64,000 nt of DNA from CAVUAA01 sp963739345 (GTDB lineage Bacteria; Chlamydiota; Chlamydiia; Chlamydiales; JAFEGQ01): positions 992,001 to 1,056,000 of the forward strand of contig CAVUAA010000001.1 of assembly GCA_963739345.1 (NCBI GenBank). Reading direction: 5' to 3'. Shown here piece after piece: positions 34,440 through 42,207 of the stretch. The notes beneath the pieces are model-generated. The model had not been told where the DNA came from. It was given only the letters and a program-made list of their open reading frames with translations, and searched no databases. Made by a program: the position numbers and the translations under genes. How positions within the stretch are numbered: position 1 is the stretch's first letter; each line of letters starts with the position of its first letter.

Positions 34440-37166
34440 ATGACGGCAGAACATGAGCGGCTAGAAGGATACAAGAATCGGACCAGTAATTGGAAGCACT
34501 GGGGCCCCTACTTGAGTGAACGGGCTTGGGGGACGGTACGGGAAGATTATAGCGAGGATGGGGATGCGTGGAACTACTTCCCCTTCGAGCATGCCAATGT
34601 GCGGGCCTACCGGTGGGGTGAGGATGGTTTGGGCGGCTTTTCCGACCGGAGCCAATTCGTCTGCCTCTCATGGCTATTGTGGAATGGGAAAGATCGGATG
34701 CTCAAGGAGCGGATGTTTGGTCTTTCGAACGGGCAGGGGAACCACGGCGAGGATGTGAAGGAGTACTACTTCTACCTCGACTCCACACCCACACATTCGT
34801 ATTGCAAGATGCTCTACAAATATCCGCAGGAGGCGTTCCCCTACGACGATCTGGTGGAGGAGAATGGAAAGCGTGATCACCACCAGCCGGAATATGAGCT
34901 GCTGGACACTGGGGTGTTTGAGAATGATCGCTATTTCGATGTGGTGATCGAATACGCAAAAGCAGATGAGAACGACATCTGCGGACAGGCAACGATCATC
35001 AATCGGGGCGACACGGAAGCAGACTATTTGGTAGCGCCCCAGATTTGGTTCCGCAACACGTGGAGCTGGGGCTATCTGAAGGGACCAATGGAGAACACGA
35101 CGACGAAGCCGATACTGCGGGCTTTGGGACCGGTCGATGGGCTCCGAACGGTCCAACTCAACCACCCGTTTCTCGGCGAGCTCTACTTCTATGCCGAAAA
35201 CGTCGACGAGCTCCTCTTCACCGAAAATGAGACCAACCGAGAGCAAGTCTCGGGCAAGCGCAACCGCTCCCCTCACACAAAAGACGCCTTCCACCGCCAT
35301 CTGATTGATGGAGAGGCCAATGCAATCAACCCCGACAAACATGGCACCAAGTGCTGCGCTGTCTTCCGAGGAAAGCTTGGGCCGGGTGAGCAGGTGGTCC
35401 GCCGCTTCCGCCTCTGTCCAAATAAAGAACGGCGTCCATTTGACACCTTTGACGACGTTTTGTCTCAGAGAAAGAGCGAAGCAGACGAGTTTTTCGAGAC
35501 GTTGCAAACTCCTAAGCTCTCCGATGAGGAGAAGATGGTGCAGCGGCAGGCATTCGCCGGCCTAATGTGGAGCAAGCAGCTCTACTACTACGACATCGAG
35601 CAATGGCTTCAAGGGGACCCCGCCTTCGCACCCCCTGCTGAGAGCCGGATGAAGGGGCGCAACAGCGACTGGATCAACCTGGTCAACTTCGACATCATCT
35701 CCATGCCCGACAAGTGGGAGTATCCCTGGTACGCCGGGTGGGACCTCGCCTTCCACTGCATCCCCATCGCCATCATCGACCCCGACTTTGCCAAGCGGCA
35801 GCTCATCCTCCTCACCCGCGAGTGGTACATGCACACCAACGGGCAGATCCCCGCCTACGAATGGTCGTTCTCCGACGTCAACCCCCCCGTCCACGCCTGG
35901 GCCACCTGGCGGGTCTACCAGATCGACAAAAAGTATAGCGGCGTCTACGACCGTGAGTTTTTGGAGGGCTCGTTTCACAAGCTCCTTCTCAACTTCACCT
36001 GGTGGGTCAACCGGAAGGACGTCAAGGGGAACAACATCTTCCAAGGGGGCTTCCTCGGCCTCGACAACATCAGTATCTTCGACCGCTCCAAAGAGCTCCC
36101 CGCCGGCGGCTACATCGACCAATCGGACGGCACCGCCTGGATGGGCTTCTACTGCGTCGGCATGGTCAAGATCGCTCTCGAACTTGCAAAAGAGGACCCC
36201 GTCTATCAAGACTCTGCCACCAAATTCTTAGAACACTTCCTCCGGATCGCCGAGGCGATGACCAACGTGGGCGGCAAAGGGTACTCACTCTGGAACGAAG
36301 AGGATGGCTTCTTCTACGACGTCCTCCACCTCCCCGACGGCACCATCGAGCCTCTAAAGGTGCGCTCCCTCGTCGGTCTCATCCCCCTCCTCGCCGTCGA
36401 GACGCTCGACCGCGACCTCCTCGACGCCATGCCCATCTTCCACCGCCGCCTCGACTGGTACACCCACAAGCACAAAGAAGCTGCCTTCAACGTCCAAGCT
36501 ATCCACGAAGGAGGAGAAGAGCAGCGCCGCCTCATCGCGTTTCTAAGCGAAGAGCGGCTCATTCGCATCCTCCACCACATGCTCAACGAAAACGAGTTCC
36601 TCTCCCCTCATGGCATCCGCGCCGTCTCCAAATACCACGAGGAGCATCCCGTCACCGTCGAAGTAGGAGGGGAGAGCTTCTCCATCAACTACCAGCCAGC
36701 CGAATCCACCTCCGGCCTCTTCGGCGGCAACTCCAACTGGCGTGGCCCCATCTGGTTTCCCCTCAACTTCCTCCTCATCGAAGCGCTCCAGCGGTTCCAC
36801 CACTACTTTGGCGACGACTTCAAAGTGGAATGCCCCACAAACTCAGGGATCCACCTCACCCTCTGGGAGGTGGCCGAAGAGATCTCCCACCGCCTCATGA
36901 CCCTCTTTAAAGAGGATGGCGACGGACGACGTCCCATCTATGGCGGCACCGAGAAATTCCACACCGATCCCCACTGGAAAGACCTCATCCTCTTCAACGA
37001 ATACTTCCATGGCGACAACGGCGCAGGACTTGGCGCCACCCACCAGACCGGCTGGACCGGCGTCGTCGCCAAACTCATTCAACAATCGGGCGGAACCATC
37101 TCGCCCTACGATCAAAAAAGGAAACAAGATGCTCAAAGGACAGACAGCCCTAGTCACGGGAGCTAA
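34440..37166 (+). CDS. Glycoside hydrolase family 63-like glucosidase
   Basis: 908 residues from the ATG at 34440, with AGGTGG 5 nt upstream. It begins with the characteristic RTSNWKHWGPYLSERAWGTV, and continues with WNYFPFEHANVRAYRWGEDG and NHGEDVKEYYFYLDSTPTHS. The (alpha/alpha)6-barrel half has WDLAFHCIPIAIIDPDFAKR and ends with NGAGLGATHQTGWTGVVAKL. Bacterial members act on alpha-glucosides and related sugars; substrate unknown. There is no signal peptide. It overlaps the SDR gene by 38 bp. Confidence 0.88.
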   Translation: MTAEHERLEGYKNRTSNWKHWGPYLSERAWGTVREDYSEDGDAWNYFPFEHANVRAYRWGEDGLGGFSDRSQFVCLSWLLWNGKDRMLKERMFGLSNGQGNHGEDVKEYYFYLDSTPTHSYCKMLYKYPQEAFPYDDLVEENGKRDHHQPEYELLDTGVFENDRYFDVVIEYAKADENDICGQATIINRGDTEADYLVAPQIWFRNTWSWGYLKGPMENTTTKPILRALGPVDGLRTVQLNHPFLGELYFYAENVDELLFTENETNREQVSGKRNRSPHTKDAFHRHLIDGEANAINPDKHGTKCCAVFRGKLGPGEQVVRRFRLCPNKERRPFDTFDDVLSQRKSEADEFFETLQTPKLSDEEKMVQRQAFAGLMWSKQLYYYDIEQWLQGDPAFAPPAESRMKGRNSDWINLVNFDIISMPDKWEYPWYAGWDLAFHCIPIAIIDPDFAKRQLILLTREWYMHTNGQIPAYEWSFSDVNPPVHAWATWRVYQIDKKYSGVYDREFLEGSFHKLLLNFTWWVNRKDVKGNNIFQGGFLGLDNISIFDRSKELPAGGYIDQSDGTAWMGFYCVGMVKIALELAKEDPVYQDSATKFLEHFLRIAEAMTNVGGKGYSLWNEEDGFFYDVLHLPDGTIEPLKVRSLVGLIPLLAVETLDRDLLDAMPIFHRRLDWYTHKHKEAAFNVQAIHEGGEEQRRLIAFLSEERLIRILHHMLNENEFLSPHGIRAVSKYHEEHPVTVEVGGESFSINYQPAESTSGLFGGNSNWRGPIWFPLNFLLIEALQRFHHYFGDDFKVECPTNSGIHLTLWEVAEEISHRLMTLFKEDGDGRRPIYGGTEKFHTDPHWKDLILFNEYFHGDNGAGLGATHQTGWTGVVAKLIQQSGGTISPYDQKRKQDAQRTDSPSHGS

Positions 37167-37923
37167 CTCAGGAATTGGCGAAGGTGTCGCCCACTCACTC
37201 GCAGCCGCCGGCGCCAACGTCATCATCAACTACGTCGCAGGCGATCCCCAGCCTGTCGTCGACGCCATCAAAGCCAAAAACCCCAACATCACCTGCCTCG
37301 CCATTCAGGCCGACGTCTCCAACGAAGCCCAAGTCATCTCCATGTTCCAACAGGCCATCAAAGAGCTTGGCACCATCGACATCCTTGTCAACAACGCCGG
37401 CCTCCAGAGCGACTCCCCCTTCACCGAGATGACCCTTGCGCAGTGGAACAAAGTGATCTCCGTCAACCTTACCGGTCAATTTCTCTGCGCTCGCGAAGCG
37501 TGCAAAGAGTTCCTTCGCCGCGGCATCCGCCCCGAGATCTCCTCAGCCGCCGGCAAGATCATCTGCATGTCCTCCGTCCACGAAGTCATTCCATGGGCCG
37601 GCCACGTCAACTACGCCTCTTCAAAAGGAGGCATCCAAATGCTCATGAAATCCATCTCTCAAGAACTCGCCCCCCAACGCATACGCTGCAACAGTATCTG
37701 TCCTGGCGCCATCAAGACCCCCATCAACACCGACGCCTGGGATACCCCCGAAGCACTCGACAAACTGATGAACCTCGTCCCCTACAAGCGCATTGGAGAA
37801 ACCGACGACATTGGCCGCGCCGCCGTCTGGCTCGCCTCCGACGCCTCCGACTACGTCAACGGCATCAGCCTCTTTGTCGACGGCGGCATGACCCTCTACC
37901 CCGGCTTCACCACCAACGGATAG
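37129..37923 (+). CDS. Short-chain dehydrogenase/reductase (glucose-1-dehydrogenase-like)
   Basis: 264 residues from the ATG at 37129 with AAAGGAAAC upstream. NAD(P)-binding TGANSGIGEG (8-17), NNAG, catalytic Ser in ICMSSVHEV and YASSK, and C-terminal FVDGGMTLYPGF are all present. It is coupled to the GH63 gene (38-bp overlap), suggesting oxidation of the sugar released by the glucosidase; that link is inferred. A 3-oxoacyl reductase or other SDR role cannot be excluded. Confidence 0.85.
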   Translation: MLKGQTALVTGANSGIGEGVAHSLAAAGANVIINYVAGDPQPVVDAIKAKNPNITCLAIQADVSNEAQVISMFQQAIKELGTIDILVNNAGLQSDSPFTEMTLAQWNKVISVNLTGQFLCAREACKEFLRRGIRPEISSAAGKIICMSSVHEVIPWAGHVNYASSKGGIQMLMKSISQELAPQRIRCNSICPGAIKTPINTDAWDTPEALDKLMNLVPYKRIGETDDIGRAAVWLASDASDYVNGISLFVDGGMTLYPGFTTNG

Positions 37924-38479
37924 CGCCCAGCTCCGCATGCGCTTTCCAACACGCCAGTCGGGCGGGCACCTTGGGCTCTGCCTCAATCTGACGAGTAGCT
38001 TCTGCGATCCTCAGCTCCAGCTCTGAAACTGATCGCACCAGCAGCACGTACTTAACCAGGAGGCCCAAGTCCACCTCACCGTCCTCCTCATATTTTATCT
38101 TCTTCAGGGCATTGACCATCTTCTCCACTTCGGAATTAAGCTCCTGAGTGTCAATCTTCGGACCTACTTCTTGCTTCGGCTCTGCACTCCAAACTTCCAC
38201 CTCACGATAAGTCTCCACCAACTGACCATAAGAACGGGCCCACTCGCTACACTTCACGCCCCCAGCCACGCTGGCAAGCGCTGCCCCAAAGTAGGTCACA
38301 TGGGACGCCCGAAACAGAAGTGCGCCCCCAACGACCCACCCCAGCCAAGAGAGTTGCTCGAACCGGTTCTCAAGCTGTTCACACCTCCGCCGGGTCCCCA
38401 CCAACTTCACCAGATCATCTCCCGCTACCCGCTCGGGCTCCTTAGAATTAATTTTACTGATAATTGCGCAACCTTCCAT
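37907..38479 (-). CDS. Inc-like protein with a bilobed hydrophobic domain
   Basis: 190 residues, start supported by GAGGT 6 nt upstream. Two adjacent hydrophobic segments (about 43-57 LSWLGWVVGGALLF and 60-76 HVTYFGAALASVAGGV) with a very short turn form the bilobed domain seen in chlamydial inclusion-membrane (Inc) proteins. A charged helical C-terminal region follows (VEKMVNALKKIKYEEDGEVD). No signal peptide. Inc proteins are type III secreted; that assignment is inferred from the topology only. It overlaps the SDR end by 17 bp. Confidence 0.6.
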   Translation of the reverse strand: MEGCAIISKINSKEPERVAGDDLVKLVGTRRRCEQLENRFEQLSWLGWVVGGALLFRASHVTYFGAALASVAGGVKCSEWARSYGQLVETYREVEVWSAEPKQEVGPKIDTQELNSEVEKMVNALKKIKYEEDGEVDLGLLVKYVLLVRSVSELELRIAEATRQIEAEPKVPARLACWKAHAELGAIRWW

Positions 38480-38564
38480 AGTAGACCTCGTTATTCAATT
38501 ATTTATTTCATCGAAAGAGTATCATCCCCTCTCCCTTTCGCCAATCTGAAAGATTTGCTGCCTA

Positions 38565-38594
38565 TTCGCAAATTTTCCCCTCAGGTGGTAGACT
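38565..38594 (+). promoter_or_regulatory. Possible promoter of the Bax-inhibitor-family gene
   Basis: TTCGCA (38565-38570), 18-nt spacer, TAGACT (38589-38594). A repeat element (38614-38775) lies between this promoter and the gene, so the mRNA leader would contain the element. Confidence 0.4.
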
Positions 38595-38613
38595 ATCGTT
38601 CAAGTGAATCACA

Positions 38614-38775
38614 GACCCAGATTGCTGCCTTAGCAATCCACTAGGGCGTCTGGTTTTGAGCAAAATACGAGCATCGCGACGAACGGCGTGGCCACCAGCC
38701 ACGTCTGAGGAGCGAAGCGAAGTAGATTGCCAAAAACAGGCGTCATGGGGGGAAGCTAAGGTGGCAGTCTGGGTC
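38614..38775. mobile_element. MITE-like non-autonomous copy (IS982-like terminal repeats)
   Basis: 162 bp. The left end GACCCAGATTGCTGCC and the right end (other strand) GACCCAGACTGCCACC match the terminal repeats of the IS at 23708-24867. There is no transposase; the centre is a hairpin (38687-38703, CGTGGCCACCAGCCACG). It is similar over its whole length to 63079-63239. It ends 3 bp before the AGGAG ribosome binding site of the next gene. Confidence 0.85.
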
Positions 38776-38788
38776 GCAGGAGTTTAAG

Positions 38789-39511
38789 ATGGGAATGTTA
38801 GACCGCGAATACGTTCAAGAGGGATACAAATCAACAGCCGTCGGCACCTTCACCAACAAGGTGTATGGGTGGATGACTATTGGACTGCTGATGACCGCAG
38901 CCGTTGCGTTTTTCATCATCCAAACGGGCCTCTACGTGGCCCTCCTTCCCTACTATTTGGTGCCGATGATTGGCACACTTGTCCTCGCCTTTGCCATTCA
39001 GGGGATGCTAAACCGCGCTTCCTTTGGCACCCTCGCTCTCATGTTCCTCCTCTACAGCGCCCTGCAGGGGGTCATTTTCGGCACCGTCCTCCCCCTCTAC
39101 GCCATGTCCGTTGGCGGCGACGTCATCTGGTCGGCCTTCCTAACCGCTGGCGCCCTCTTTGGCGGCTCTGTTCTCTACGGCATATTCTCCAAGTCCGACC
39201 TCACTAGCATGGGGCGGATTCTTCGCGTTGCCCTCTTTGGACTCATTGGCCTCACCCTCCTCAACATGATCCTCTCCTTCTTCATGCACATCCCTGCGAT
39301 GAACCTGATGATCAGCTACGTTGGTCTTGTCATCTTCATTGGCCTCACCGCCTTCGATGCCCAGACCATCCGCCGCGTCAGCGCCCAAGTGGATGGCAAC
39401 GGCACCCTTGCCGCCAAGATGTCCCTCATGATGGCTCTCAAGATGTACTTGAACGTCATCATGATCTTCTGGTTCCTCCTCCAGATCTTCGCTGGTGGCC
39501 GCCGCCGCTAA
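38789..39511 (+). CDS. Bax inhibitor-1 family membrane protein
   Basis: 240 residues with about seven membrane helices and the family signature SYVGLVIFIGLTAFDAQTIR near residue 180. BI-1/YccA proteins form pH-sensitive ion leaks and interact with membrane proteases; a homologue (CT819) lies near this region in C. trachomatis. AGGAG lies 6 nt before the ATG. Its leader holds a MITE and its 3' end is duplicated just downstream. Confidence 0.92.
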   Translation: MGMLDREYVQEGYKSTAVGTFTNKVYGWMTIGLLMTAAVAFFIIQTGLYVALLPYYLVPMIGTLVLAFAIQGMLNRASFGTLALMFLLYSALQGVIFGTVLPLYAMSVGGDVIWSAFLTAGALFGGSVLYGIFSKSDLTSMGRILRVALFGLIGLTLLNMILSFFMHIPAMNLMISYVGLVIFIGLTAFDAQTIRRVSAQVDGNGTLAAKMSLMMALKMYLNVIMIFWFLLQIFAGGRRR

Positions 39512-39514
39512 CGA

Positions 39515-39780
39515 AAGATGTCCCTCATGATGGCTCTATAGAGGGCGTATTGCCCTAATGGGCGGAGACAGATCGTGCCGGATTTTGCCGTTGCAGGTTT
39601 GCCGATCTCTTGGCACATACTCGTTTAGAGTAGGGCCAAGGGGTCGGCGAAGCTGCGGCGCGCGAAAGCCGGTGCGAGATGTCCTGACCATTGGGGTGAT
39701 GCGCCCTCGCGAATGTACTTGAACGTCATCATGATCTTCTGGTTTCTCCTCCAGATCTTCGCTGGTGGCCGCCGCCGCTA
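39515..39780 (+). repeat. Partial second copy of the gene's last ~100 bp, split by an insertion
   Basis: AAGATGTCCCTCATGATGGC... (39515-39537) and the segment from ATGTACTTGAACG to the TAG (39713-39780) repeat the end of the Bax-inhibitor gene almost exactly (one C/T change and TAA to TAG). The two parts are separated by a 168-bp inverted-repeat element. It is not translated as a separate gene. Confidence 0.9.
39541..39708. mobile_element. Second type of MITE-like element
   Basis: 168 bp bounded by 20-bp imperfect inverted repeats: GAGGGCGTATTGCCCTAATG (39541-39560) and, on the other strand, GAGGGCGCATCACCCCAATG (39708-39689), 16/20 identical. No coding capacity. It interrupts the duplicated gene end. 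Its ends do not resemble the IS982-like repeats, so another transposase would be needed. Confidence 0.7.
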
Positions 39781-39810
39781 GCCCCTAAAACACCTGCTCC
39801 GCACCTAATA

Positions 39811-39885
39811 GCAAGCACTTTTTTGTAAAACATTCACTTGAGGGGCCAGGCCCCTCAAGTGAATGTTTTACAAAAAAGTGCTTGC
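39811..39885. repeat. 75-bp perfect palindrome
   Basis: 37-bp arms around a single A (39848). The arm starts GCAAGCACTTTTTTG and ends CTTGAGGGGCC. It follows the duplicated gene end and precedes the promoter of the next gene. The central GGGGCCAGGCCCC resembles the GCC-A-GGC centre of the palindrome at 58773-58817. Confidence 0.92.
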
Positions 39886-39900
39886 ACGGCCATTCGAATT

Positions 39901-39929
39901 TTCGCCAAAGACGTATGGTGTGCTATACT
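39901..39929 (+). promoter_or_regulatory. Promoter with good -10, leaderless spacing
   Basis: TTCGCC (39901-39906, weak), 17-nt spacer, TATACT (39924-39929). The ATG at 39937 starts 8 nt after the -10, so the mRNA probably begins at the start codon; there is no Shine-Dalgarno sequence. Confidence 0.6.
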
Positions 39930-39936
39930 TTTCCCA

Positions 39937-40173
39937 ATGAACAGTTCAGCTATCAACAGTTACTTGCGATCTACTAAGGTGCAGCGGGGCAGTGAGATAC
40001 TAGGCTGTGGAGCAACGGTGGCGCTTGCGCTCACTTTCACCCGCATCGTCCAATTGAGTCCGGCATACACCTATGGACTAAGAGCTCTCTCCGGCTCGCT
40101 CCTCTATCTATCCGCAGCGACCCGCCTTGCCATCTGGCTCACACCTAAAGAGGTCGAGCAGGTTAAAGAATAA
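39937..40173 (+). CDS. Small Inc-like membrane protein, in frame with the OTU gene
   Basis: 78 residues. Two hydrophobic segments (about 21-40 ILGCGATVALALTFTRIVQL and 49-68 ALSGSLLYLSAATRLAIWLT) separated by a short loop give the bilobed hairpin of chlamydial Inc proteins. The gene ends in TAA at 40171-40173, and the OTU gene starts 24 nt later in the same frame. It may therefore be the membrane anchor of a once single protein, or a separate small protein. Confidence 0.6.
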   Translation: MNSSAINSYLRSTKVQRGSEILGCGATVALALTFTRIVQLSPAYTYGLRALSGSLLYLSAATRLAIWLTPKEVEQVKE

Positions 40174-40197
40174 GAGATCCCACAGAGCCCGCAAAGC

Positions 40198-41070
40198 GTG
40201 TTACTCGGTGAGCATGAGGTTCTCAGCGCACCCGAAGACTTCGATGACATGGCTGTAGCGATTGCCGTGGCTATGGGCCACTTCAAGGGGGCGAAGGAAG
40301 CGCCCGCTCTGCAATTTAAGTTCATCGACCGCCTAAATGAAATCGTCGACAACGAACAGCGCCGGCTTTTCCTCAACCAGCTCTATGGCATTGATCAACG
40401 TTCGGAAAAGCCGATGGAGGAGAGTCGGTGGGAAGGTTATTTAGAGGAACCCATATCGGAAAACGTTACCGCTGTTTTAGCCCTGTTGAGCATCCCCGTG
40501 GGAATCACTGAAGAGTACACAAACGCCCCCAAGGAAGTTGAGCTGCTGACCCATATGAATGGGAAATGGATCGCTGAGTCGAAGGAAGAGGACTATGGGA
40601 TCCTCACCGATTACCTCAAGCAGCGGGGTCAAATTTATGGCAAAGCGATCGACAACGGCGACTGCTTCTATGACGCGCTAGCGCAGCTGCTCGAATCCGA
40701 TGTCGCCGCACTCAGACAGCAGGTGCTCGAGAAGCTCGAATCGGATCCCGAGCGTTACAAAGCCGAAGTTGCGAAGAAAAAGAAAAATAACGACTGGGAC
40801 ACCTACATCAAACTGGTGGGGCTGCCAGCTGAAAAGCTCCCTGAGGGCGCTATCCCCTGCTGGGGCGACATCCACTTCGAGGGGAAGATTCTAGCCGAGA
40901 TTTATAATGTTCAGATCACCTGCCATCAGGTCCTGGAGAAAAAAGATCGAGAAGAAGCTGAGATCGATGTGGTTCCCACACCATCGATCGGTCCAAAGGA
41001 CAGCAAGCTAATCGAGCTTGCCAATGTGGGGCAGCACTTCATGCCCGTCTTCGCAAAGTTAGAAGACTAA
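40198..41070 (+). CDS. OTU-like cysteine protease (putative deubiquitinase effector)
   Basis: 290 residues from a GTG at 40198 (an ATG at 40249 is an alternative). OTU motifs: IDNGDCFYDALAQ (D152, catalytic C156), CWGDIHFEGKILAEIYNVQI (the WG-D-I-E-ILA-IY block of OTU domains, 221-240) and ANVGQHFMPV (catalytic H280). OTU proteases cleave ubiquitin chains and are used by intracellular bacteria to disturb host signalling; a chlamydial OTU effector is known in C. caviae. About 145 residues precede the domain. It overlaps the end of tyrP by 12 bp. Confidence 0.82.
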   Translation: MLLGEHEVLSAPEDFDDMAVAIAVAMGHFKGAKEAPALQFKFIDRLNEIVDNEQRRLFLNQLYGIDQRSEKPMEESRWEGYLEEPISENVTAVLALLSIPVGITEEYTNAPKEVELLTHMNGKWIAESKEEDYGILTDYLKQRGQIYGKAIDNGDCFYDALAQLLESDVAALRQQVLEKLESDPERYKAEVAKKKKNNDWDTYIKLVGLPAEKLPEGAIPCWGDIHFEGKILAEIYNVQITCHQVLEKKDREEAEIDVVPTPSIGPKDSKLIELANVGQHFMPVFAKLED

Positions 41071-42207
41071 TTCAGAGAACAGCACAACGACGACAAACGC
41101 TCCTAGCGCAAGCAGGGAGAGGCGGCCCCCTTTCATCTGGTAGGTGCTGGGGAGTTTGTGCTTGTAGCGGCCGATCCAGACGAGGGTGATGGGGAGGGCG
41201 ACGAGGATGAGGAGGCCGCCCAGGCCGCCGCCGTAGCGGAGGGCTAGGATGAAGATGTGGGGGTCGAGGAGGGCGAGGGCGAGGGCCGGGAGGAAGATGA
41301 CGGCACAGAGAACGAGGCGGCCGCGGCGGGTCTTTTGAATGTGGAGGCCATCGGAGAGGAAGTCACGCATACCCAGAGTGACGCCGAGAAAGGAGCTGGC
41401 GAGGGCGAAGAGGGCGAAGAAGTCGCCAATGAGAGGGACTAATTGAGTCTTCATGGCAAGTCGAAGGGGTGCGAGGGTGGAGGTGGCGAGGACGTCAGGG
41501 GGGACAATGCCGAGGATGAGGCCGTTCCAAACCATGTAGCCGATGAAAGGGAGTAGGGTGCCAAAGAGGATCGCCTTGCGGACGCGGACGGGATCGCGAC
41601 CGAGGTAGGTGGTGAGGGTGGGGAGGACGGCCTGATAGCCGAACGAAACAAGGATTACAGGAAGAGCAATCCAAGCACGGCCCCAGTCGACGTGGTTGAG
41701 GAGGATGGGGTTGACGTGGGGGAGGGCGAAGATGATGAAGATGAGGTAGGCGAGGCCGAGGCCGAAGACGAGGAGGGTGTTGGAGCGGTCGACAGCACGG
41801 GGACCGATGAAGACGAGGGGAGCAAAGAGGGCGGTAAAGAGGAGGACAGAGAGCCAGTGAGGAATAGGAATAAGTGCGGAGACAACGCCACCGCTGCCGG
41901 CGATATAGGCAACGGTGAGGGAGTAGAAGAGGAAGAGGTAGACGATCCAAGCGGCGATCTGTCCTGGGCGACCGAGGAAGCGGCGGGCCATGGAGACGAT
42001 GTTGGCATCTTTGTCCATCCAGAGGCAGATCTCGAGGTAGAGGAGGCCGGTGCACGCCATGACGACGGCAGAGGCTAAAAAGAAGAGGGCGGAGGGGATG
42101 AAGCCGCCGGGACCGGAGAGGGCGGGGAGGCCAAGGGCGCCGGCGCCGATGCAGGTTCCGGCGACGATCATGGTGCCGCCGAAAATGGAGCCAGGTTTCT
42201 TATTCAA
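41059..42207 (-). CDS. tyrP: Aromatic amino acid transporter, TyrP type
   Basis: 382-residue inner-membrane permease with about 11 helices. The N-terminal GTMIVAGTCIGAGALGLPAL is the hallmark of the HAAAP/TyrP family. A TTG start is used, overlapping the glmS stop by 8 bp. tyrP next to glmS is also the C. trachomatis order. It should import tyrosine or another aromatic amino acid from the host. Confidence 0.9.
   Translation of the reverse strand: MNKKPGSIFGGTMIVAGTCIGAGALGLPALSGPGGFIPSALFFLASAVVMACTGLLYLEICLWMDKDANIVSMARRFLGRPGQIAAWIVYLFLFYSLTVAYIAGSGGVVSALIPIPHWLSVLLFTALFAPLVFIGPRAVDRSNTLLVFGLGLAYLIFIIFALPHVNPILLNHVDWGRAWIALPVILVSFGYQAVLPTLTTYLGRDPVRVRKAILFGTLLPFIGYMVWNGLILGIVPPDVLATSTLAPLRLAMKTQLVPLIGDFFALFALASSFLGVTLGMRDFLSDGLHIQKTRRGRLVLCAVIFLPALALALLDPHIFILALRYGGGLGGLLILVALPITLVWIGRYKHKLPSTYQMKGGRLSLLALGAFVVVVLFSELVF

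Noticed and set aside
36002..36910. 302-codon frame in another plus frame
   Set aside because: Shadow of the GH63 gene; the product is Arg/Pro-rich low-complexity sequence typical of an off-frame reading.
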